Assembly (NCBI GenBank): GCA_037157565.1
Contig: JAZHRO010000002.1
Span: forward strand, 31,516,501-31,580,500
Origin: Thalassia testudinum
Taxonomy: Eukaryota > Streptophyta > Magnoliopsida > Alismatales > Hydrocharitaceae
Direction: 5' to 3'
Length of the DNA stretch: 64,000 nucleotides
Shown here: piece after piece, positions 23,597 through 35,661 of the stretch
How the letters are laid out: every line of letters starts with the position of its first letter
Numbering within the stretch: the stretch's first letter is position 1
Notes under the pieces: generated by a model
What the model was told of the DNA's origin: nothing
Databases searched by the model: none
Seen by the model: only the letters and a program-made list of their open reading frames with translations
Position numbers and translations under genes: made by a program

Positions 23597-25309
23597 TGAT
23601 GTAAACATGTTTACACCACTTAAGATGTCTATTTATGCATGTTCTTAAGCGTAGGATTGCATTGCATGCTATAAATATTGCATAACATGAATCATCTTGC
23701 ATTTAGAGTAGTTTGAATAAAATGGAGGTTAATTGTCTCCTTTTATGTTCATGGATAGAGAAAACTTTTTATCAGGGCCTCGGATTGAAGATCCAACTGC
23801 ACAGATGTGATTAGGGCGACAATTGGAGTTCAACGACTCCAATATCACCCTAATTAGGCATCTGTAGCATCAGATAGTGACTGAGGAACCTTAGAAGATC
23901 AAGGGCCAAGATGGTGTGAATCCACACTTCAAATGACAAATCTGACCGCACAGATGGATTCAGATCGACGATCGCAGCCTAACGACGCAAAAATCGACTC
24001 AATCCATCAACCGTGGCACCATCTACATCATCTAGAAGATGGACGGCCAAGATTGCGCCACGTGGTGCCATCTCAGCCGTCCATCCGACTCTCAAGACTG
24101 TCGCTGCCTCTCCAAAGGAAATCCAATGCATGATCTGGGCCATTGGATCTTCATCCAACGGCTGTGGATGCACGCGCCTGAAATCATCTCCGCGACCAAT
24201 TCCCCTCCACAGCGCAGCGGTTGAGCGCCTTATCGCGAGGCGATGGCGCGCGTTCGATTCCTCGCGAGCGGGCGAGCGGTGTGGGAGAGCGGACAAGATT
24301 GACCGCTCGATTGCGATCGAACGGTTGCACGCTCCCAATCCTCCCCACGCACTATTGCATGCGCGGCGAAGACATGGCACCGTACGCGATGGGGCGCGTA
24401 GAGGAAGCAGGCGGAGGCGCGATCTAAGTCGTTTGATCTCACGATCGGACGACTGAGATCGGTTGGACGTGCGCATGCATTGAACGCGAGGGCAAGTGAG
24501 CGGGCACGTGCGCACTGCCCACTATGCCCACGTTCGAACCTTTAGAGACGATTTTATCCGTCACTAAAGGTCCTGAATTAATGTTTTTAAAGTTGTAATG
24601 ACAAAATTGCCCCCACTCCTTGCAACTATAAAAGGAGACCCCCTCCACACGAAATTCTCATTCCTTCCTTCTCTTCTCTCTCTCTCCAAAGCTCAAGAGA
24701 AGCTTGTCCCACACCCGGGATGCTTCTCATGAGATAGTCATTTTTTCGTCCCCTTTCAGAAGCGGATCCTGCGACGACGACAACGTGCTGACTCGTTCCC
24801 GTTCTTCCTACTTCGCCCTCCTTAATCCTGCTCCGTTCCCCTTCGTCTAGGTGTCATCCCGTTAGGCTCGTCCTCCAAGTGACAGTCGAGGAGGATATTT
24901 CTCTCTCCATTCTTTTAATGCTTTCTAGAGTAGATTTATTGCTTTCTAGTGTAATCGTTTTCTGCCTTCTAGTCACAATGTTTAGTGAAACAAATAATCT
25001 TTTTAATGATGAATTCCATGTTCATTCTACATCTCATTTTGGTTTTTGTTTGTAATATTCTCTCTCTCTCTTATTCTCTCTCTCTTCTATTTATTGTAAA
25101 TAGTTAGATAGTTCTAATCAATTGAATTACTTCATGACAAATAAAATAAACGTGAATTTTTCAATCAAACGTCTGCCTCCCTGTATTCGACCTGAGATTT
25201 CCATTCTGGTATAAATTTTATTTGTTGAGCATGAGTTCTTCGCTTTCATACTACGATGACAGGTTTTCAAAATCGAACATGTTAGCGTAGCAACTTTGTA
25301 CGTTCAACA
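23597..25309 (+). mobile_element. Family B LTR 3 (3' LTR of N1)
   Basis: Starts TGATGTAAACATGTTTACA, which contains a perfect 16-bp palindrome, and ends TTCAACA. It has a hairpin at 24541-24568 and a TATA box at 24627-24635. No primer site follows, so it is a true 3' terminus. The flank is C-family leader. Confidence 0.85.
24210..24261 (+). promoter_or_regulatory. tRNA-like box A/box B module (LTR 3)
   Basis: CAGCGCAGCGG (box A, one mismatch) and CGTTCGATTCC (box B) span 52 bp around CGCCTTATCGCGAGGCG. Confidence 0.6.
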
Positions 25310-26880
25310 CTAGGATTAGGGTTAGCCATCTCGGCTAAGGGAGTAGAAGAAGTGGGGGGTGAAGATGGTCCTGGCGAGGTGACTCGCCTCCTTGGGAGAG
25401 GCTCTCAAGGTCCAACCGATCGAGGCATGAGTGACCTCCTTCCTTACATACACCACCCAACCCCTGGGTTGGTGTAGCCAAGCTAGACAAGGCTAAGGCC
25501 CTATCAATCAAATGGTTCTTATGATTGGATGACCAGATTTGTCATTTTAAGTTTGAATTCCTGAAGAAAAATTCGTCGTGCAACCGACTGAAAGTGATTC
25601 CTGCCTCTCAAGCTAACCTAGCTAGTCTGGTTACGAGGGGTCTAAGGGGAAGGTTCTTCCTTCGACTCACACCTCCGGTTCTGTTACCCCCAAGCCACAG
25701 TCGTTTGGCACTGCTTCGCAAACTTAGTCACCAGGTTCGGCAAGAGAGGTTGAAGCCACCCAATAGTATGACAACAAATTTGTGTTTGCTTACGTGTTTT
25801 AAAATTAATTTCAACTCGTTTTTCTTCAGTTACGGTTTATGGTGAGTGGCCCACAAGGTGACCAAACTCACCGGCTAAACACTAGACTTGAGTAAGTCTA
25901 GGTTAGCGTAAATGTGGTCTCTAGAATGTAACCCTAAAGGTGTAACCTAGGATTCATGCAATTCTAGGTTTTTTTTCTTTTTTGGCAGATCACGAAATAA
26001 AAATACTTCTCTGGTGAAAATTGAAACCCAGATAAGTTGAAATTTGGCAAGTAGATTCCTTTTTCAATTATTTTTTCAGAGAATATTTTTTTTTTTGTAA
26101 TTTTTACTATTGCAACCGAATTTCTAAAGAATTTCAAATGTCAGGGGGTCAAATTTGGAATTTTCACTTCTGGTCGATTTTCTTCTTTGAAATAATATCA
26201 AATGACCTACAAAAATTCAAAAAAAAAAATGAAAATTAAAGCCAATGAGATCAACCTTCAAACCCCACCATTTTTAGTCAAAATAGATTTGCGGATTGCT
26301 CGAAATTACTTTTTGAATTTTGAAAATTTTCAAATTTGGGTCAGTATAACCCCCTTGCACTTCGCGAATTTTTAAAAATTTTTTACTTGGAATTTTTTCA
26401 AATGAATGGCATCATTTGAAAGGTGGTTTAAAAATGAAGGTTCAGCCCGAATTTTAAAATTTTTTGCTCAATTATTTTTCAACAATTGAATTTTTAAATC
26501 GAAATTTGAAGCTTGACCGAAAATCAGAGGGTGGTGGGGAAGCTTTTGAAAAGGTGTTTGAATTTGAAATTCAAACTTTCCACCAAAATGATTTTTTAAT
26601 TTTTTTTCAAAATATTTTCAAATTTTCTTTTTTTTCTTGCTTTTTTTTTTTCAAAACTAACTAACTAATCCTAAGATTCAAAAAGGGAAACCTATTCTAA
26701 CTAAGGTTCAAATCAAACCTAGACTAAGAAAGATATGATGTGCACCTAGTATTTTTTTTTTCCCGTGCTCATTGCGTGCGTAGATCCTATTTTTCCCTAT
26801 TTTCTTGCACATCAAAAGTCAAGCAAAGGAAGATTTATCAGTGATAATTATAGAGATCGGAATAAAAATTGACGTTGGCT
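25310..26880 (-). other. Leader of family C element
   Basis: Minus-strand non-coding sequence downstream of the primer site at 26881. It contains the block around 25640-25720 that matches, in reverse, the Athila leader sequence of the B copies near 9760-9830. Next to the B array (25310-25329) the minus strand reads ATG GCT AAC CCT, a likely C gag start cut after about seven codons. 26040-26660 is AT-rich with T runs and no supported gene. Confidence 0.6.
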
Positions 26881-26897
26881 CCCTAGCAACGGCACCA
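26881..26897 (-). other. Primer-binding site of family C, mutated
   Basis: The minus strand reads TGGTGCCGTTGCTAGGG, two C-to-T changes from the tRNA-Asp complement. It lies 2 bp from TGTTGGGG, the inferred LTR edge at 26900. Confidence 0.75.
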
Positions 26898-26899
26898 TT

Positions 26900-28945
26900 T
26901 GTTGGGGTCATAGAGCGCATATTTGATCAGAAATGCATCGTAGTACAGTTGCGAAATACGATCAACAAAAATAATTTCTAAGATAACGAGACTTGAGTCT
27001 CGGTCGTTCATCTCTGGGAGGCATTTTGGAAATGCAAATTCAAATTCGATCTCACTCACTCTACTCATTCAAAATCGCATGTCGATTTATACTAAATATG
27101 TATTGATGCACGACATGCTATTGCCAGAATATCAGAAATTGAAAGCATGCAACTTTAATCACACCAAAAGATGATAATCAGGCACATGGTGATTTTCAAC
27201 ATATAAATATATATAAATATTTTTATTGAGGCATGATGGTGGTTACAGCAAAGGTAGCGGAATGCTTGTATAGGGAAATTTAAATCTAGCTAGCAGAAAA
27301 CGACTGCATTCATGAATCTATGGGGAGGATTATGCATGCATCATTGGGGGAGAATATGGAGGTACACTACTAAGAAGTAAATAAAGCATTAAATCTATGA
27401 AGAACTATAATCTAGTCTAGTATAACTAAGGGCATTCAGAGGTGGGCTCTGATGGCCTTTGAATGGGTGAGAAGAGAAAGAGGGGCGGCCAATGGTGCTT
27501 AGGCTGGCCCTTGGGGAGAGGTTGGAGAAGTTGATCCTAGTCTAGGCTTGGCATGGAGGTGGTGGCATCATGGTGGAGCTCGTGAACATGGAGGTGGAGG
27601 TGGTGATGGCTTATGGAAGGTCGAGCTATGCTAAAAGACCAAAGTGGACCAAATGGCCACCCCTTAGGTCTTTTTATAGACTTAAGGGAAGCTCTCTAGA
27701 GAATTATGGAATTTTCTAGAGAGCCTATGGTGGGAGATCGTGGGAGAGTGAGAGAGAGGATGGATGGTGGATTTTAGATCCACCAAATGTGAATCTAAAA
27801 ATTAAATGGCACTTGGTTGCTAATTTTAGCAACCAAGGCAACAACACATGGTAGAAAGTTCTAGAGAACTCTAGGCTAGGTATTTTCGTGTGGATGGTGT
27901 GTTTTGGGTGTGTGTGGGTGTGTGTGGGTCGAAACATAGGTGGCTAGGTTGATTAGGTTACGTTCTAGTGGGTTTAGGTCAAGGTAGGTCTCAAATTAGG
28001 GTTGTAAACCCTAATTCACTAAGGTAAAGTGCAATTAAACTTAATAAAAGTTTAATTGGGTGTGTGGAAACCTAATTGAGAGTAAAATAACTCAATTAAG
28101 TCATGTCTAGGTCAATTGGACTCTCACTGAGTCCAATTCAATAGTGTGTGTTGAGATCAGGGTTCAATTGGACTCAATGAGTCTAATTGAATAGATCGAA
28201 GAGATTGACCATGATCCAAGTCAATTAGGTTTATTGAGGACCTACTTAGGTCCTTAGGGAGGTCTAGAGGTGATGTACTAGGGTTAGGGCACCTTAATTT
28301 AGGTTCCTAGGGGGTTAGAATTGGGTTTAGGGAGCTAGAGATCCAAGATCAAGGCTTGAATCTCAAAACAGGGTCAGGAGGGCAGTTCTGGACGTCCAAT
28401 AAAGGTTTCAGACGTCTTATAGTGAAAAATTAGAAGTCTAGACTTATTTTATGGATGTCTAATCAGAGTCAGGAGGGATTCTAGGTTTTATCTTGGGTAT
28501 TCTGCAGAAATTGGACGTTTGACCAAGTGTCGGGATGTCTGATAACATTGTAGAAGTGGGTTTAAGGTGTGCGAGAGTTAGCTAAGGGTTCTAGATGTCT
28601 TATAACTCATCTGTCCATCTAGAGAGAGGTTGGAATTAGGGTTTTAAGGTTTCGTAGGGTGTGGTGACCTAATCTAAGGGTGGCTAAGGCTTGGGGAAGC
28701 ATCTAGGCTGTCCTAGGGCTAGGATGGACCTAAGTTCTTCACAATTTATTGCTTTATTTCTACTTAATAGAATATCATACCTTAACTCCCTTACATTATT
28801 ATCTACTACATCTAATCTAAGTCTTCCACTACAACTCTGCTGCAACACCAGTTATTCTTTATTCTTCAGATCCAGCTTTAGATCCAACTTCAGATATAAC
28901 TTCTGATCAGCTTATTACCTGCAATTGACATAATGCACCTAATCA
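26900..28945 (-). mobile_element. Family C 5' LTR, minus orientation (right edge uncertain)
   Basis: The left edge is fixed by the primer site. A TATA box on the minus strand (CTATAAAAAG, about 27671-27680) and a U5-like segment with GGGAGGCA near 27016 fit an Athila LTR. The right edge is proposed at ATCA 28945 only from the TGAT start seen in other families. No second copy is in the window to confirm it. No genes are seen inside. Confidence 0.5.
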
Positions 28946-29063
28946 GCACATTATAGCATTATTTTTTGCATAGCTAAAAGAAAGCAATAAAGGTTCTAGT
29001 AATGCATATGCATGCATGAATTACACTAACTTATGCTAAGTCCTAGCCTAATTTAGGTTAATT
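28946..29063 (-). other. 3' side of the ORF-D body, no gene seen
   Basis: Short non-coding stretch between the inferred C LTR and ORF-D. I see no polypurine tract, so the 3' end of element E was probably removed or displaced by the C insertion. Confidence 0.4.
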
Positions 29064-30139
29064 ATGACCTATGATTGTTGCGCAATCATGTCACTCCAAA
29101 TCTTGAATGTAGGTTCGTCATATAATTCATCCTTCTCCTCATCATACAATTCATCATGTACCCGAGGTCTAGAATCATCTAAAACATCAATAGGTCCCCT
29201 AGGGCACTCTATCTGGGGTAAATGGTTCACACTAGTAACATCAGACTCCTCAGATAGGTGAATTTCTTCAGGGTTAGGTTCCTTAAGGGTAGGCTTGAGC
29301 TCCATCTTGTGATCAAAAGGGAGGATGGGATTAACAACTTGACTTTGACCCACTTCATCAAATGTCACGGAAATACTGTCATATGGGTTGTGGTCTTCCA
29401 ATGGTACCATCATTCCCTTCTTTTGACTCCAATATAATTCAGGTGGATACTCAACTTGATTATCATCTTCCTCGGGTTGCCACTTTCTTCATCCAATGCA
29501 TAGCTACTTTCATTCATATCCTCCTCCCACTTAAGGCGTGGACCTCTCAAGGAAGTATCATCTAGTGGGGAGATTTTGAAATCAATCCTTGAAAAGTAGC
29601 TATTCTCCCTTACATAATCCCCAAAATTCCCCTCCAACTTAGGTTGTGGCTCTCCCACAGGAGATGCATCTAACGTAGAGGGGTGCACGTCATCCTCAAT
29701 TGGGTCGATTGGAGGCTAAGTTCTTTTTCTTGTTGGCATGCTCTCGAAGATTCTCTTAATAATTCAATCATTTAGTCTTGCATTTTCTGTATGTCCATCT
29801 TCAAAGAGGAGAGGTCAACATTTCTATCAGGAGAGGAGTCAGGCTCAGGCTTATAGTACCTAGGAGTTTCTGTCCAACCATTACAATCATTTAGGGAGGG
29901 TGGGTTGGGTATTTCTACATTGTATGGGATATTGGGCAAGGCAAATCCCACTCCTAGGTTCTGCTCACTGATTTGGGGCTTAACCAAGCCAATACTCCTA
30001 AGTAGGAGTGAAAAGGATCCCAATTACTGTCATTATGTCCATCAAAGAATGTACCATCTCGACGTATGGGATTGAAGATTGCAAAGTGGGGGTAAGGGTG
30101 TAGGCAAGATGTTAAAGGATGAAAGTCAACGTGGTCCAT
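29064..30139 (-). pseudogene. ORF-D (unrecognised cargo frame of family E)
   Basis: Minus-strand pieces at 30139-29954, 30023-29772, 29688-29410 and 29413-29069 lie in series and look like one broken frame of about 350 codons. The presumed start is MDHVDFHPLTS at 30139, shortly after a possible acceptor (GTGTGAGTTAG). The N-terminal part has DSNWDPFHSY, the middle has YYKPEPDSSPD, and the C-terminal part is very acidic (HDELYDEEKDELYDEP). I do not recognise it, and no gag or pol motif is seen. It sits where gag-pol would lie in element E. It shares composition and position with ORF-N, and a short DSNW/NSNW resemblance, but homology is not established. Confidence 0.5.
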
Positions 30140-30797
30140 TCTAACTCACACCCAAATCCAATTCTTTCCCAAGCAAATAAACACAAATTAAAGGACTTTT
30201 TAGGTCTTTAATCAGTTAAGGCTTTTGAGATTTAAGTCCAATTGTAGGTGGCAAATCAAGTTGGTCAAACAGTTACGTGCCTACTTGTCAACCTACGATA
30301 TGCCTAAGAACACTTAATTGGGACGTAGGTGATCCTCCCTAAAGCCAAAAAAGTTCAGTTACCACCAAACATGACAAAGAGGGATGCAAGTAGGTTCAAG
30401 CCCTTCCTTTGAAGCGTTGCTTTCATGTTGCTTCTTAACTATCCTAAATCTGCAAGGTTTGGAGGCAAAACTCACCTCTGAACTAAAGTTTGGGTCACTT
30501 TAGACCCCAGCAATAGGAGGCTCTAGTCCTAGTGGTTTCAAACCTAAGGAGTGTCTAAATGTGTGCCGTGATGTAAGAGATACAAGTGTGCATACACCGC
30601 AAAAGATTTTGAATTTTGAATCGCACGCCAAGTTTGAAAATCAAGTCCTTGATTTTTAAAGGTCCCTCATTTAATTAGTCCTTTTTCAAAAAAAAATTAA
30701 ATGTGACCACTTGTTAGATCTATTCAATACATATTAGGTGGTCTTGAAATTAATCTAAATGCATTTGCATGATAGGTACAAATGCAAAGTTAGAAGT
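30140..30797 (-). other. Leader of element E, part 1
   Basis: Non-coding minus-strand leader between ORF-D and the B element inserted at 30798. It ends in GAAGT (30793-30797), one copy of the B target duplication. Confidence 0.6.
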
Positions 30798-32563
30798 TGT
30801 TGAAGCTATGAGTTGCTATGCTAACGTGTTTGGTTTTGAAAAACCTATCGTCATAGTATGAAAGCGAAGAACTCATGTTCAACAAATAAAATTTATACCG
30901 GAATAGAAATCTCTAGTCGAACTCAGGGAGGCAGACATTTGATTTAAAAACATGCATTTGTTTTATTTGTCACAAAGTAGAATAATTAATTAGAAACTAA
31001 CTATTTATAATAAATAGAAGAGAGAGAGAGAATATTACAAGCAAATATCAAAAGAGATGTAGAATGAACATAGAATTCATCATCAAAGAGATTGTTCATT
31101 ACACTAAACATTATGACTAGAAAGCAGGAAAATAATTACACCAAAAAGCAGTAAATCTACTCCAGAAAGTAGTAAAAAGAATGAGGAGAGAGATATCCTT
31201 CTTGACGGTCGCTTGGAGAATGAGTCGGATGGGACGACGCCTAGAAGACGGGGAACGGAGTAGGACGAAGGAGGACGAAGTAAGAAGAACAGGAACGCAG
31301 CACGTCGTCGTCATCGCGGGATCCACTTCCAAAAGGGGGATGAAAAATTGACTTTATCTCTCGAGAAGCATCTCGGGTGTGGGACAAGCTTCTCTTGAGC
31401 TTTGGAGAGGGAGAGAAGAGAAGGGATGAGAATTTCGTGTGGAGGGGGTCTCCTTTTATAGTTGCAAGGAGTGAGGGCAATTTGGTCATTTTAATTTGAA
31501 AAACATTAAATCAGGGGTCTTTAGTGACGGATAAAATCGTCGCTAAAGCCCCATCGTGGACGTAGTGAGGCGACTGCTCGTGCGCCCGCTCGCCTCCTCT
31601 GTGCGCAACGTCTTCACGTTCAATCGATCTCAGCCGTCCGATCGTAAGATCGGATGGCATAACTCGCCCCTCCACCCCCCTCCTCTACGCGCAACGCCCG
31701 TGTGCGATCACGCGTGAAGCGCATGCGTGCAATAGCATGTGGGCGCTATCAAGTGCCCGCAGCTGCTCGATCGTCAATCTGCGGTAGCACACGCTCGCTC
31801 GCCCACGCCTAAATGCAGCATCACACGAATTCGAACCCGCGCCTTAAGGTGACTGAGTGCCTTATCCACTGCGCTGCGTGTGTGGATGGGCACGCATTGC
31901 ATCTTCGTAGTGCGTGATTTGGACCGTTGGATTGAGATCCAATGGTCGAGATCGCTTCTTCCTTTGGCTTCAAAGAATGAAGGCGCTGGTCTGAGATCCA
32001 CTCTTAGCCGTTGGATCTTGATCCAACGGTGGAGAGGCGTGGATGCTAGAGGCTTCAGAGGTTGAGGGTGGCCGATTGGGTGACCGAGATGGAGACACGT
32101 GGCACCATCTTGGTTGTCCATCTTCTGGATGATGTAGACGGTGCCACAGTTGTCGGATTGAGTCAATTTTCGCACTGTTAGGCTGCGATCGTCGATCCGA
32201 ATCCATTTGTGTGGTAGGATTTGTCGTTTGAAGTGCAGATTCACAGCATCTTGGCCCTTGATCTTCTAGGGTTCCTCGATCTCTATCTGATACTACAGAT
32301 GTCTGATTAGGGCGATCTTGGAGTCGTTGAACTCCAATCGTCGCCCTGATAACATCTGTACAATTGGATCTTCGATCCGAGGCCCCGATAAAAAGTTTGC
32401 TCTGTCCCTGAACATAAAAGGAGATAGTTATCCTCCATTTTATTCAAACTAATGTAAATGCAAGATGATTCATGTTATACAATATTTATAGTATATGATG
32501 CAATCCTGTGCTTAAGAACATGAATAAATAGACATCTTAAATAGTATAAACATGTTTACATCA
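30798..32563 (-). mobile_element. 3' LTR of N2
   Basis: In plus coordinates it runs from TGTTGAA to TTTACATCA. TATA box at 31452-31460, U3 hairpin at 31520-31547, and a palindrome with GCCGTTGGATC arms near 32008. The polypurine tract abuts at 32564. Confidence 0.85.
31827..31876 (-). promoter_or_regulatory. tRNA-like box A/box B module (N2 3' LTR)
   Basis: On the minus strand CAGCGCAGTGG, then ATAAGGC, then GGTTCGAATTC, spanning 50 bp. Together with the second copy in LTR 2 this is the best match in the window to the split polymerase III promoter. Confidence 0.65.
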
Positions 32564-34199
32564 TACCCCCATCCCTATCTTTTGCTAGTCCCTAGCAAAA
32601 ACTATATGCTATTTATAAAAGAATCAGGTTGGATTATTTGGGCATGAGTTATTTTCAATCATTAAGAAAATATTTACTTAGGATATGAACTTTCAAAGAC
32701 ACAACAATGCCGGGTATCTACCAAAATGCAGACTGCCTCAAGTCCTCACCTTATTCAAAGAAAAATTTCCTTTTCTCTTTTTCTTCATTTCTAATTTTTT
32801 TGGATTTTCGAGTTTTAGGGTTTAGGAGTGGCTTTCTATGGCCATTCAACTTACCCAAGATTTGATGAGAACCCTAAGTTCTAAGCATCTTATTGTCAAT
32901 GTGATAGACTCGTTGACCAGTAGTAAAAATGAACTTCAGATTTCTACGCCTCTAGGTGACCTTAAAAAGTAAATTCTGCTTAAAGGTGTATCTTTACAAC
33001 TAGTAGCTTTCTCCATACTTTTATTTTTACGGGGTCAACACAAGGGTGAATCCAGTGTATATCTCCCTGATTTATCCTACTTCTTCGCTTCTTCCTAAGT
33101 GTTTTGGGAATTTTCAGTGCATTTATTGAGCTGGGTTTTGGACAACCGATCGATGAGCTGTTACCATCGACAACTTGCCAGCTATACTCGTGCGGCGAAG
33201 TGTAGCTTATTTCTTTTTTTCTTTTCTCCTTTTCTTTCTTCTTTTCTTTTCTTTTTAACTTTCTTTTTCTCTTTATAAGTAGGTGGCTTCCCTGGTCTAA
33301 GATTTACCTAAAGGCAACAAAAAGAGAAAGGTCTAGTGACTAGGCTCTGGACAACCTACCTATGGGCTGTTTCCCACGATAACTTGCCAGCCATATACCC
33401 TAGAAGTTTCATTAGCTACCCAATTTCCGTTAGAACCGCCGATTAACAAGTCAGTGACAAGATAGTGTGTAGATGCTTAAAACTCAAAATTCCCTCAAAT
33501 CAGAGGGCGGGTTGATTAGTCGTGTACTTATCACCCAAACTTATTTACTCTAATTATAATAGAATTAAGATGGCAAGGACTCGAAAAACAAATCCACATT
33601 TTAGTGGATACACGGGCTGATTAAGTCCAAAGACCTGAAGGACCTTTATGTTCAGATCATAATGTAGTATTTCCTAAGATTGAAAATTTTCTTAAACCCA
33701 AGCTCTCTTTCCTAATTCCAAAAAATATATATTTTTTTATATAAAATAAAATAAAACAAATCTATGGAGCTGACAAATAAATTCAGAGATGAATATCCAC
33801 CCCTCCATGCCTATCTAATGCAATGTCCTCATTGTATTAAAAAGACATAAAACAGAGTGGAATAGAGTAGAAAGCACCTAAATTACGTGAATGTTAGGTT
33901 CGCTCTGAGATAAAAACAAAAAAGAACTGTATATGTGCTGAATTTAGTGCCTTCAGCTAGGCACACTATACAAAGAAGAGAAATAAAGAATTCACAGGTG
34001 TAGGTCAGAACAAAATAAAAAGATGAAACCTCGGACCTGCCAGTAGATGTCCACGGATGTGGACCAGATTGTGGTGCAGACCCATACCCCATAATTGAGA
34101 ATATCTAAGGTTCTGGATAAAAATTACCCAAAACCTAAATTCAATATGCAAGCGGGGTCGGGCCTATGATTTATGAGGATGCAACCCAAGACCAAAAAG
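32564..34199 (-). other. 3' non-coding region of N2
   Basis: Terminal polypurine tract at 32564-32582, the duplicated CTGGCAAGTT motif (near 33180 and 33380), an internal polypurine-like tract at about 33797-33813, and the conserved GCTGAAGGCACTAAATTCAG block near 33940-33960. No gene seen. Confidence 0.7.
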
Positions 34200-35636
34200 T
34201 CAGGTTACAGAGAATTCAAGCTCCAAAGGATAATAAATGAATGTGTGCTTGGGTTGGACATCCTCAGAACAGATGTCATAAGGGTCCTGGTTTGATGATT
34301 TCAGATGAATTGGAACCCTTAGACTTAGTCTTCTATTTCCTCCAAAGTTTGCTTCCCAAATCAGAACTTCCCAACTCCTATCCTCCTTAATCAGAATGTT
34401 AAATTCTGGGACCTCTTGTATATTAATCACCCCGTCTGAAATTTCCAAGTTTAAAAGATGTGGCTGAATCGGAATTGACTTGGGTCTAGTTATCTCAAAA
34501 ACAAAATCATCGGTAAGCTCAATGGGGTGTAACTGACAATCAGGGCATTTGATTGAATCCTCCAGAAAATGCAATTCTGGATCCGTAGTGTGAGCCCTAA
34601 TAAGATCAATTTTCTCAGTTATTGGGCTATCAAATGATCTTTCAGATTTCTCAGGCCTAATCGTCTCATAGAAATCGTGTTCTGTAAACTCGCGTGAGAC
34701 TTCGCAACTTGAATCTTCACCATCAGAATCAAAGAAATCAAAATCCGTATTAATGTATGTCTCAAAATCATCTGTCATTTTCTATTCCATGGAGACATAC
34801 GTTTCCTCGTACCCCGACTTAGGGATCTCAGGTGAAGAAATCAGATCATCCTTAATTGGTTGCTCTAATTCAATCTGGTTAGCCTCGTAACACGTGTCCC
34901 TCCCAACAGGTGCTTGAGTGGGTTCTGACATTGGCTCTCCTGAAGAGGGTTCACCCTGGGAATCATCCCATGATTGAACCAAAGTAACCACAAATCTCAT
35001 CCTCAATTTCGCTAACTTCCCAAGTAGAAACTCACCTGGGTTCTTATCCTTAACATCCTGGAGCCAATCCAACAAATACTTGTTCAAATCATCAATCATT
35101 TCAATCAAGGGCTCCAATCTGTCAATGCAAGGTATTGGCTGAACTTCTAAACATTGTATGATATTCCTCAAGTTAGCTAGAACCTTATCTTGAACCTAGT
35201 TACCCTGAACCAAATGAGTTGGTTCAGGGTTGAGCGGTTTTGGAATCAATGTAGAAGAGTTAACGAATTGAGATTCGTTGTACCCTTCCTGATAATAGGT
35301 CATTTCAGATTGTTCAAAAGGTGGTGATGACCTAAAGGCAATGTAATCAGAGGATGGGTAAGAATCAATGTATCCTTCTTAATTGTAGATCGTATTAGGT
35401 TGTCCATGAAAGGGTGACGATCTATAATCGATATGGCTCTGAGAAGGATAGAAATCACAATCATAGTGTTTAGGGTTAGACCCTAAACATAGAGGTCTGG
35501 AATTGTATCCCCAATTCGAGTTATCCCAACTAACTAATGGTTGATTACAGTACGGGTCGGGATAATCGTCATGTTGAGGATAATTCAAAATAAGAGGGAA
35601 ATAGTGGGATTGCGTGTAATATGTGGAAGGATTCAT
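34200..35636 (-). pseudogene. ORF-N, copy N2 (best preserved)
   Basis: From ATG at 35636 to the stop at 34200 there are 1437 bases, 479 codons in a single frame with no shift. Only a few stop codons interrupt it (about codons 86, 146 and 286). Each is a TAA or TAG where another copy has CAA or CAG. Residues 1-120 are rich in Tyr, Ser, Pro and Asn (PSTYYTQSHYFP, SSPPFEQSEMTYYQEGY). Residues 145-210 look helical (LANLRNIIQCLE, LLDWLQDVKDKNPGEFLLGK). Residues 220-478 are acidic, with DFDFFDSDGED, a CPDC pair and a C-terminal DPYDICSEDVQP. I do not recognise the family. No signal peptide, membrane segment or retroviral enzyme motif is seen. An undescribed accessory or gag-substitute protein is possible. 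Confidence 0.75.
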
Positions 35637-35661
35637 GAGAGTCGAGAGGCAGAAAGGCACC

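Larger units (their letters stand above)
7144..25309 (+). mobile_element. Composite family B array: LTR-body-LTR-body-LTR
   Basis: Three LTRs in the same direction (7144-8759, 17055-19377, 23597-25309) enclose an autonomous gag-pol body and a non-autonomous ORF-N body. Each body has its own tRNA-Asp-type primer site and its own polypurine tract. The outer flanks (TCGAT at 7139-7143 and CTAGG at 25310-25314) do not match, so this is not one simple insertion. The middle LTR is a hybrid. The simplest reading is two neighbouring insertions fused by LTR-LTR recombination. Confidence 0.8.
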
